This document shows positions 1-6,704 of a stretch of 64,000 nucleotides of DNA, in pieces. How positions within the stretch are numbered: position 1 is the first letter of the stretch; each line of letters starts with the position of its first letter. Both the position numbers and the translations under genes were made by a program. The stretch is from Gammaproteobacteria bacterium (GTDB lineage: Bacteria > Gemmatimonadota > Gemmatimonadetes > Longimicrobiales > Gaopeijiaceae), in contig JAPPMM010000051.1 in assembly GCA_028819075.1 (NCBI GenBank), positions 1 to 64,000 on the forward strand, read 5' to 3'. The notes beneath the pieces are model-generated. The model ran no database searches and was not told the DNA's origin. It worked only from the letters and a program-made list of their open reading frames with translations.

Positions 1-2
1 AC

Positions 3-140
3 CTGATGGACCAGCCGCTCAAGGTGCTCTGCGAGCTCGGCGGCTGGAAGGAGGCCAGGACGGTCCTCCAGTGTTATCAGCGAGCCGACGAGGGACAGCT
101 CAGGACGGCTCTGGAAAACCGCCGGAGGGCTCGCGCCTGA
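3..140 (+). CDS. Tyrosine recombinase (phage-type integrase), C-terminal fragment
   Basis: Only the last 45 codons are in the window; the 5' part lies to the left. The peptide contains GGWKEARTVLQCYQRADEG, which matches the C-terminal end of tyrosine recombinases: the GGW helix followed by the catalytic tyrosine (here in CYQ) and a short basic tail. Such enzymes make a covalent phosphotyrosine bond with DNA during site-specific integration and excision. The gene stops only 43 bp from the end of a truncated peptidase gene, so it probably belongs to an integrated element whose end lies here. The active-site Arg and His residues are outside the window, so activity cannot be judged. Confidence 0.8.
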   Translation: MMDQPLKVLCELGGWKEARTVLQCYQRADEGQLRTALENRRRARA

Positions 141-240
141 GAGTTCGCGATCCAGCGGGAACGAAACGGCGGGAGCCGGACCTTATGTTCCCGTAACGTC
201 AATCACCTCAATCAGATGTGAATCCGCTCGACACTGCCCG
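141..240. other. Putative junction between an integrated element and the interrupted peptidase gene
   Basis: The recombinase stops at 140. Recognisable S9 peptidase sequence, read on the minus strand, ends near 234 right after the propeller motif SLSPDGQ. The 16 codons from 233 to 186 (CRADSHLIEVIDVTGT) do not look like S9 sequence and run into a stop. This is what integration into the peptidase gene would leave. The attachment core should lie in this stretch, but it cannot be defined without the other end of the element. Confidence 0.4.
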
Positions 241-1355
241 TCCGGCGAGAGCGAGATGTACTCGGCGATGCCGTCGCCCGGCGTCAGCTCGACCGGGTCG
301 CGTGTGCTCCCGTCCGCCGCGACCGCGTAGTACCGGCGCCACCCGTCGGGCTCGGCCTGGAAGATGATGTGGTCGCCGGCCCAGATGACCTCGCGCACCT
401 CGCGGTAGATGCTGTCGCCCGGCGGGCTGTGCCACACTTCCACCGCCTCGCCCGTGCGTGCGTCGCCGACCCAGATGGAGAAGTCGTAGCCGCCGGCGAA
501 CCAGGCTTCGGTCATTCCGGCGGGCCACGCGTCCTCGGTTCCGCCCTCCTCGGGGGCGCCGCCCCGCTCCGCCCGCGCGCCGAAGGGCAGCCCGGGCCTG
601 CGGATGAAGGCGACCCTCGCCCCGTCCGACGACCAGGTGGGGCTGGTGTCGCGGTCGACGGCAGGGCCCAGGTATGTGATTCCGGGACGCTCGGTGTCGT
701 ACACGCCGACGAAGCTGTGATCCTCGCGGTCGCTCACGAAGGCCAGGCGACGCGAGTCCGGCGACCACACCGGATCGCCCTGGCTGCCGAACACGCTGAA
801 GAGCGGCCGCTCCGGGTCGCCGGCCGCGACCCCGGGGTTGACCGGCGCCCGGTAGATGTCGCCATCGCTCTCCCATGCGATCCACTCGCCGTCGGGAGAG
901 AGCGCCACGTTCCAGGCCTCCGCCACCCGCCAGGGCTCGCCGCCCCCCGTGCTCACGGCCCAAGCGGCCCGTTCGGCGCCCCGGGGATCGCTCGCCGGGT
1001 TGGCGATCCACCCCTGCCTGTTGGGGGTGTGCCCGCGCAGGAAGACCAGCGTGGAGCCGTCGTCCGAGATGCGCAGGTTGGACAGGTCGCGCCCGTCATC
1101 GTCCTCAAAGCGCGTCAGCCGCACCGGCGCGAAGCCGGGCGCCTCTGCCGTGTACACGTTGCGCTTCCCCTCCTCGTACTCGATCCAGGCGATGCGGTCG
1201 GCCGCCCGGGCCGACACCAGCTGCACCGGATAACCGGGGCTGAGCACGTCCTCGATGGAAAAGCGCTGCGCGTGGGCGGGCACGGCGGCAAGCGCGGCGA
1301 GGGCTGGGGAAGCAAGCAGGGCGAGAGCCGGGAGCGGCAGGCGAGCGCGCGTCAT
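183..1355 (-). pseudogene. Truncated secreted S9 (prolyl oligopeptidase/DPP-IV-like) peptidase, propeller only
   Basis: A 390-residue product starts at 1355 with a strong GGAGG seven bases upstream and a signal peptide (RARLPLPALALLASPALAAL, then AHAQ). The rest is a WD40/DPP-IV-type beta-propeller with repeated blade motifs such as SPDGEWIAW, SPDSRRLAF and SDGARVAF. Family members continue into an alpha/beta-hydrolase domain with a GxSxGG serine. That domain is absent here: homology ends after SLSPDGQ and 16 unrelated codons lead to the stop. The break faces the recombinase fragment at 3-140, so insertional inactivation is the simplest reading. The product may still be exported, but it cannot be a peptidase. 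Confidence 0.8.
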
Positions 1356-1605
1356 GATTCGCCTCCGGAGAGATGGGCGAGAAGCGGAACCGTGGAATGT
1401 CAGCATGACACCACGCCAACCATCCGGCAACGTGCTTGACGCGCATCACGGCACCCGGACCAACGGACCCATCGCACCGGTCGCTCGGCTGGCATCAGTG
1501 GTCCGCAGTCCAGTCGCCATCGCCGCGCCCCGCTGGCGCTCCCCTACCCGTTGGCCCATCCTGACGGCTTGGAACCGGCATGCACGCAAGCGAAGGAACC
1601 ATCCC

Positions 1606-3162
1606 ATGACCATCAAGCGCACCATTCTCGCCGCAGCGGTCCTCTCCCTCGCGGCGCCGCTGCCCGCCCAGACCTTCCCGACCGACGACCCCGTCATCCA
1701 GGCGATGTGGGAAGAGGGCATGGGCCCGCAAAGCCAGGCCTTCGACCTCGCGCAGGCGCTGCTCGACTCCATCGGCCCCCGGCTGATGGGCTCTCCGGCC
1801 TACTCGCGGTCCGCGGACTGGCTGATCTCCAACTACGAGCGCTGGGGCATCGAGGCGGAGCGACAGGAGTACGGCACCTGGATCGGATGGGAGCGCGGCT
1901 TTACCCACATCGACATGGTGGAGCCCCGCAGACGGACGCTCGAGGGCACGCTGCTCGCCTGGAGCCCCGGCACCGACGGGCCCGTGGAGGGTGAGGTGGT
2001 CGCGCTGCCCGACTTCGCCGACGCTGCCGAGCTGAACGCCTGGCTGCCGTCTGCCGAGGGCAAGTTCGTCGCCGTCTCCTTCGCCGAACCCACCTGCCGC
2101 GAGGACCAGTCGTGGCTTGACCACGCCACCCCGGAGTCCTTCCAGCGCATGACCGAAGCCCGGGAAGCGGCGATGGCGGAATGGCAGGCCAGCTATCAAC
2201 TCACGTTCATCCCCAACGCAGGCCCTCAGAGGCTGGAGAGCGCCGGCGCCCTCGGGCTGATCACCGGCAACTGGTCCCGGGGCTGGGGCGTGGACAAGAT
2301 CTTCGCCTCCGCCACTCGCGAGATCCCCTCGCTTCATCTGGCGTGCGAGGACTACTCCCTGCTCCACAGGCTCGCGTCGCGGGACCAGGGCCCGCGCATC
2401 CGCCTGGACGCGGAGGCCGAATTCCTGGGCGACGTGCCCGCGTTCAACGTGGTGGCCACCATCCCCGGCACCGAGCTGCCCGACGAGTACGTGCTGCTGA
2501 GCGCGCACCTGGACTCATGGGACGGCGCGTCGGGAGCAACCGACAACGGCACCGGCACCATCATGATGCACGAGGCCATGCGCATCCTGAAGGAGACCTA
2601 TCCCAACCCGCGGCGCACCATCATGGTGGGGCACTGGGGCGGCGAGGAGCAGGGGCTGATCGGCTCCAACGCATTCTCGGTCGACAACCCCGAGGTGGTG
2701 GACGGGCTTCAGGCCTCGTTCAATCAGGACAATGGCACCTGGCGCATCGACTTCATCCGCATGCAGGGCTTCCTGGGCGCCGGCGAGCACTTCGCCCGCT
2801 GGTTCGAGCGCATCCCCCCGGAGATCACCGGCCATATCGAGCTGGATGTCCCGGGGGTGCCGGAGACCGGGGGCTCGGACCACATGTCCTTCATCTGCAA
2901 GCCCGCGCCCGGGTTCCGGCTCCAGTCCAACTATCCCGACTATCGCCAGTACACCTGGCACACCAACCGCGACACCTTCGACAAGATCGTCTTTGACGAT
3001 CTGCGCAACAACGCGACCCTGGCCGCCATGCTGACCTACATGGCGTCGGAGGACCCGGAGCGCATGGATGTGACCCAGCGGGTGCTTCCGGTGAACCCGA
3101 ACAACGGCAGGCGCGGGGCGTGGCCGCAGTGCCGGGTGCCGCGGAGGAGCTTCGCGAGGTAG
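1606..3162 (+). CDS. Secreted M28 family zinc aminopeptidase/carboxypeptidase
   Basis: The 518-residue precursor has a signal peptide (TIKRTILAAAVLSLAAPLPAQ). The catalytic domain has the M28 di-zinc pattern: SAHLDSWDG with His301 and Asp303, DNGTGT with Asp313, GHWGGEEQG with the Glu pair 347-348, and NQDNGTW with Asp375. GGSDHMSF and WHTNRDTFDK supply the distal histidines (about 426 and 452). It should remove residues from peptides in the periplasm or outside the cell. The start at 1606 has AAGGA ten bases upstream and begins the signal peptide. The 250 bp before it is shared with the divergent broken S9 gene. The last 15 residues are Arg-rich and may be a short frame-shifted tail. Confidence 0.9.
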   Translation: MTIKRTILAAAVLSLAAPLPAQTFPTDDPVIQAMWEEGMGPQSQAFDLAQALLDSIGPRLMGSPAYSRSADWLISNYERWGIEAERQEYGTWIGWERGFTHIDMVEPRRRTLEGTLLAWSPGTDGPVEGEVVALPDFADAAELNAWLPSAEGKFVAVSFAEPTCREDQSWLDHATPESFQRMTEAREAAMAEWQASYQLTFIPNAGPQRLESAGALGLITGNWSRGWGVDKIFASATREIPSLHLACEDYSLLHRLASRDQGPRIRLDAEAEFLGDVPAFNVVATIPGTELPDEYVLLSAHLDSWDGASGATDNGTGTIMMHEAMRILKETYPNPRRTIMVGHWGGEEQGLIGSNAFSVDNPEVVDGLQASFNQDNGTWRIDFIRMQGFLGAGEHFARWFERIPPEITGHIELDVPGVPETGGSDHMSFICKPAPGFRLQSNYPDYRQYTWHTNRDTFDKIVFDDLRNNATLAAMLTYMASEDPERMDVTQRVLPVNPNNGRRGAWPQCRVPRRSFAR

Positions 3163-3176
3163 GCGGGGCCGCGGTC

Positions 3177-3199
3177 ACGGGCGCGATGCGGCGGCCCGT
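3177..3199 (+). terminator. Possible hairpin after the M28 gene
   Basis: ACGGGC at 3177-3182 and GCCCGT at 3194-3199 form a perfect 6-bp stem with an 11-base loop, 15 bp past the stop codon. There is no T-run after it, so termination is uncertain. Confidence 0.25.
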
Positions 3200-3262
3200 A
3201 GGCGCAGGAAGGACCGCGTGATCCCGGGCACCGGATCTGGATCGGGCGGGTAGGAAGCAGTC

Positions 3263-3922
3263 ATGAGGACCCCGCACCGCACCCGCATCCGCATCGCCAT
3301 CCCGGCGCTGTTCCTCCTGGCCGCTGGCGCGGCGCTCGGGGCTCTGAACGCGGAAGACACCCACCCACGCCTGCACGACCCCGGGAACGCCCGCTCCCAG
3401 CCGAGCCTCGCAGTGGGCGGCACCACGGCGCGGGATACGATCCCCATCCAGTCCCTCCTCCTCTGGGGCGGCGTCAACGCCGACCGCGTGCCCTTCCTGG
3501 AGCCCGTCTTCGTGATCGCCGCTCCGCCCTCACTCCCGAACGCGACCGGTGACTACCGGGTTGCCGGTCGGGCCGGCGATGGAAGCGTGCTCTTCTCTCT
3601 CGACTTCGAGATGCCGGTCATCGCCGATGGCGACGGCAGCTCGAGCTTCCTTTTCATGCTTCCGGTGCAACCGGGTTGGGAGGGCCGCCTGGCCAGCGTC
3701 ACGCTCACCGGACCGGGCGGATCGGCCACGCTGGACGAGGACAGCCGCCGTCCGATGGCGATCCTGCGCGACCCCGGCACCCGTCGCATTCGGGCCATCC
3801 TGCGCGACCTTCCGCCGAGCATCGAGACGCAGGCCGACGCGGACGAGGCGGTGGATCGGGATCCCGGCACCGAGGTGCTCTTCAGTCGCGGGATTCCGGG
3901 TCCGGGAGCCTGGCGACGCTGA
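3263..3922 (+). CDS. Secreted protein of unknown function, possible orphan C-terminal module
   Basis: The 219-residue product begins with an export signal (RIRIAIPALFLLAAGAALGAL). No catalytic motif is visible. The body is beta-rich, with a phrase MPVIADGDGSSSFLFMLPV, a WEGRLASVTLTGPGGSATL stretch and PMAILRDPGTRRIRAILRD. It ends in a GIPGPGAWRR tail. From memory, this pattern resembles the C-terminal region of larger secreted metalloprotease-like proteins in Gemmatimonadota, so it may be a stand-alone or remnant C-terminal module; that is inference. No enzyme domain precedes it, and the M28 gene upstream ends 100 bp earlier. Confidence 0.55.
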   Translation: MRTPHRTRIRIAIPALFLLAAGAALGALNAEDTHPRLHDPGNARSQPSLAVGGTTARDTIPIQSLLLWGGVNADRVPFLEPVFVIAAPPSLPNATGDYRVAGRAGDGSVLFSLDFEMPVIADGDGSSSFLFMLPVQPGWEGRLASVTLTGPGGSATLDEDSRRPMAILRDPGTRRIRAILRDLPPSIETQADADEAVDRDPGTEVLFSRGIPGPGAWRR

Positions 3923-3939
3923 CGGCCATCGGCCGGTGC

Positions 3940-3968
3940 TTGCAGATTGATGTCTGTGACACTAAAAT
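3940..3968 (+). promoter_or_regulatory. Sigma70-like promoter of the toxin-antitoxin pair, probably leaderless, with an overlapping operator-like palindrome
   Basis: TTGCAG at 3940-3945 and TAAAAT at 3963-3968 are separated by exactly 17 bases. The antitoxin ATG is at 3975, six bases after the -10 element, where transcription would be expected to begin. No Shine-Dalgarno sequence precedes the ATG, so the mRNA is probably leaderless. TGTC-TGT-GACA (3951-3961) is an inverted repeat in the spacer and is a natural candidate for autorepression by the RHH antitoxin. Confidence 0.6.
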
Positions 3969-3974
3969 GCTGTC

Positions 3975-4211
3975 ATGAGCGTTCAGATCACCATCCGAGG
4001 CGTGCCCGAGGACGTGCGCGACAAGATCGCCGCGCGCGCTGCCGCGAAAGGCCAGTCCATGCAGGAGTACCTGCGTGGCGAACTGGTGCGGCTGGCGGCC
4101 AAGCCTTCGATCGAGGAGTGGCTCAGGGACGTCCGCGCCCACAAGCGCGCGATGAAGAACAGCGTGACCACCGAGGAGATTCTGCGCGCGCGGGACGCCG
4201 ATCGGAAGTGA
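3975..4211 (+). CDS. FitA/VapB-like ribbon-helix-helix antitoxin
   Basis: A 78-residue protein whose N-terminus (SVQITIRGVPEDVRDKI) is the beta-strand plus helix of an Arc/MetJ ribbon-helix-helix DNA-binding domain as in FitA. It is followed by an alanine-rich helix and the FitA-like phrase QSMQEYLRGELVRLA. The C-terminal part (SIEEWLRDVRAHKR) would be the toxin-neutralising helix. The gene overlaps the downstream PIN toxin by GTGA, as usual for type II pairs. The protein is expected to dimerise, bind its own promoter (palindrome at 3951-3961) and mask the toxin active site. Confidence 0.85.
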   Translation: MSVQITIRGVPEDVRDKIAARAAAKGQSMQEYLRGELVRLAAKPSIEEWLRDVRAHKRAMKNSVTTEEILRARDADRK

Positions 4212-4675
4212 CGGTCGTCGTCGATGGGTCGGTGCTCGCGGCGGCCGTCGCGCACCTGGGACCGGATGGAACCTGGTCCGAGGCCGCGATCGCGGAGGCG
4301 TGCGGGAAGGGTTCGATGGCGGCTCCCCAGATGGTTCCGGCCGAGGCAAGCAACGCGCTTCGCCGCATGGAGTTGACCGGGCATCTTCCGAGTTTTGAAG
4401 CGGCTCTCGCGCGCCGCGACCTGCTCACGCTCGAGATCGAGTTCTACCCGTTCGCCCCGTTGGCAGACCGCATATGGGAATTGCGCCACAACATCACCAT
4501 CTACGACGCGTGGTACGTAGCGCTCGCCGAGGCCCTTTCCTGCCCGCTGCTCACCCTCGACCGCCGCCTCGCCCGCGCTCCCGGCCCGACCTGCGAGATC
4601 ATCACCCCACCCGACCTCCGCATCATACGCGAGCCCGCCATAGCCTCGGGCTGGACGCCGTTCTCGTCCGGTTAG
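4208..4675 (+). CDS. VapC-like PIN-domain ribonuclease toxin
   Basis: The 155-residue product starts at GTG 4208, overlapping the antitoxin stop as GTGA. PIN-domain acidic residues are visible: Asp near the N-terminus (VVVDGSVLAA), Glu in VPAEASNALRR, Asp in TIYDAWYVALAEAL, and Asp in LLTLDRRLARA. Together these build the Mg2+-dependent RNase site that cuts tRNA or rRNA in characterised VapC toxins; the target here is unknown. The last codons overlap the convergent amine oxidase gene by 4 bp. Confidence 0.85.
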   Translation: MTVVVDGSVLAAAVAHLGPDGTWSEAAIAEACGKGSMAAPQMVPAEASNALRRMELTGHLPSFEAALARRDLLTLEIEFYPFAPLADRIWELRHNITIYDAWYVALAEALSCPLLTLDRRLARAPGPTCEIITPPDLRIIREPAIASGWTPFSSG

Positions 4676-6093
4676 ACGTCTCCCTCGCCACCGCGCGCGG
4701 GGAGCGCAGCGAGCTGGCGGGCTGCGCGAATGCCCGAGAGAAACGCGCCGTGCACGGTCGATGGGAATTCCACGTGTGTCGCCTCACCGGCAAAGAACAG
4801 CTTGCCGCCGATGGGCTCGCCCAGTGCGGCGTATCGCTGATACGAGGATCCGGCCGCGACGTACGAGTAGGACCCCTGGGCCCACGGATCCGAGCGCCAA
4901 CGTGTGATGAGGGCATCCACGGGCGGCGGGATGACGCCATACATGCTCGCGAGCGCCGCAACCGCCTGCGCGATGACTTCCTGGTCTGAAAGCCCCTCGA
5001 TCCGAGCGCCGTAGGCCCCGGCGTTGAACATCATCAGAATCGGATGCCCCGTGTAAGGATACAGGTTGAGGGTCTCGGCCCACTGCCCTCTCCGGGCACC
5101 GACGTAACCGATGAGTTCCACGTCGCTGTCCCAGAACACGTCTTCAAACAGCAGGCACGTCTTGTTGAGCACGCCCATTTCCAGGCCATCGATCGCGTCG
5201 CGCTTCCGTAGCGGCAACGCGGGCAGGAACGATATGAGGTCCTGCTTCAGCACTCCGAGCGGAACCGTCACCACGACTCGGGTGGCCTCGAAGGTCGCAC
5301 CGGCGGCCGTCGTCAGGATGATGTCCGTCCCCGCGTAGTCGATCTCCGTCACGGCTTCCCGGAACCGGATGTCCAGGCCATCCGCCAGAATGTCGGCGAC
5401 CTGTCCGTATCCGCCCGGAAACACCGCGTCGTGGCCGCCATACTCATCTCCGCCCTGGATGCTCTCCAGCGAGAGGTTCCGCAGGTCGGCGGCGTGCTCG
5501 TGCTCGACGATGGTGTTCAACAGATAGTCCAGGTAGCGCCGGTCAGGGGCCGTCAGCGGCTCGATCTCGAGCAGCTGTTCGTAGACGGACTGGAGGTTGG
5601 TGCCGGGCTGGCCCTCCGCCAGCCGCCAGAACCGGCGCAGCGCCCGCCCGGTGGATGGTGACGGCCTCTCGGCATTGTGGAAGCGCACCACGTCGTTGTC
5701 GTAGTCGGTGGGGTGCGTCCCGATGCCGTTTTCCCTGGCGATGGCGGTGATGGGGTTTCCGTCTACGCCGTGGATCCAGGATGCCCCGAGATCGACGGAA
5801 ATGTTGCCGCCAATGGCGTCCGTCCAGAGGCGCCCGCCGATTCGGTCACGCGCTTCCAGAATCGCAACGTCTGCGAATCCGAACTCACGGAGTTCGGCGG
5901 CAGCCGCCAGGCCGGCCATGCCTGCGCCGATGATGAGGACTCTCTCGTCGCGCCGCGAAGAATCAGCGGCGGTGGCGCCGCGGTGCGAAGGAACACCACG
6001 CAGTTTCGCCAGTGAGGACGCGCCGGGCGCGAGTCCGGTCGCGGCGAGTGCGCCTTTGAGGAAGGTGCGGCGAGTCAGCCTCCGCCCTGTCAC
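4672..6093 (-). CDS. Tat-exported FAD-dependent amine oxidase
   Basis: A 473-residue flavin monoamine-oxidase-family protein. GTG 6093 overlaps the stop of the upstream lipoprotein gene as GTGA, so I chose it. The N-terminus carries a twin-arginine signal (RRTFLKG) and a hydrophobic stretch. FAD binding is shown by IIGAGMAGLAAAAEL followed by EARDRIGGR, and by the LGASWIHG segment. The C-terminal FFAGEATH...STVHGAFLSG signature is typical of amine oxidases. It would oxidise an amine to an aldehyde or imine with H2O2 release, probably in the periplasm. The substrate cannot be read from sequence. Confidence 0.9.
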   Translation of the reverse strand: MTGRRLTRRTFLKGALAATGLAPGASSLAKLRGVPSHRGATAADSSRRDERVLIIGAGMAGLAAAAELREFGFADVAILEARDRIGGRLWTDAIGGNISVDLGASWIHGVDGNPITAIARENGIGTHPTDYDNDVVRFHNAERPSPSTGRALRRFWRLAEGQPGTNLQSVYEQLLEIEPLTAPDRRYLDYLLNTIVEHEHAADLRNLSLESIQGGDEYGGHDAVFPGGYGQVADILADGLDIRFREAVTEIDYAGTDIILTTAAGATFEATRVVVTVPLGVLKQDLISFLPALPLRKRDAIDGLEMGVLNKTCLLFEDVFWDSDVELIGYVGARRGQWAETLNLYPYTGHPILMMFNAGAYGARIEGLSDQEVIAQAVAALASMYGVIPPPVDALITRWRSDPWAQGSYSYVAAGSSYQRYAALGEPIGGKLFFAGEATHVEFPSTVHGAFLSGIRAARQLAALPARGGEGDV

Positions 6094-6620
6094 GGAGCCC
6101 CGTCCTCCGCGCCTGCCCGCGGGACGGGCGCGGAGGTGTGGCCGCTCAGGATGCGCCACCCGTCGGCCTCGTGGACCCAGACCGTCGTCATCGCCCCGCC
6201 GTACGTGAACGCGAACCCGTCTTCGCCCTCGAGCGTGCTCTCGAACAGAGACCGGACGAGCGCGACACCCGGCGCCAGCGCCTCGATGTCGGTGCTCGAG
6301 TACTCCGTGGTGACCCGCATTCCCGGGCCGAGACCCTCGAGCGCGGCGCGCACGTCGGCCGCCGACTCGTAGCGCAGCGCCCCGCTCTCATAGAACCGAA
6401 ACGCGGGGGACTCGGAGTAGAAGCCGGCGACCACCGTCGGGTCCGGGCTCGAGCCGAGTTCGCGAAACGCATCGAGCGCATTCGACACGCTGTCGCGGAC
6501 CGCGGCGGCGTGAGCCTCCGACAGTCCGGCGGGGTCCGGGTCGGGCCGGCAGCCGGAAGTCGCGCAGAGGGCGAGACACGCGGCCGCCAGCAGCTGTCGG
6601 CGAAGGGAAGCTGATCTCAT
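6090..6620 (-). CDS. SnoaL/DUF4440-like (NTF2 fold) lipoprotein
   Basis: A 176-residue protein with a lipobox (CATSGC), so likely lipid-anchored. The rest looks like an NTF2-like fold: a long first helix (AAAVRDSVSNALDAF), DPTVVAGFY, a middle part with YESAADVRAAL, and a final beta-rich section ending in MTTVWVHEADGWRILSGHTS, the usual ending of SnoaL/DUF4440 domains. Its role is unknown; NTF2 folds often bind small molecules. It is translationally coupled to the amine oxidase (GTGA), which suggests a shared pathway. Confidence 0.75.
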   Translation of the reverse strand: MRSASLRRQLLAAACLALCATSGCRPDPDPAGLSEAHAAAVRDSVSNALDAFRELGSSPDPTVVAGFYSESPAFRFYESGALRYESAADVRAALEGLGPGMRVTTEYSSTDIEALAPGVALVRSLFESTLEGEDGFAFTYGGAMTTVWVHEADGWRILSGHTSAPVPRAGAEDGAP

Positions 6621-6704
6621 GCTCCGTAACCCTCCAACGCGGTTGCTCCGCGGCGGCGCTCGGTCGGCATCGCAGGTGCGTCCGGTCGTGCTCGGATCCC
6701 CCGC

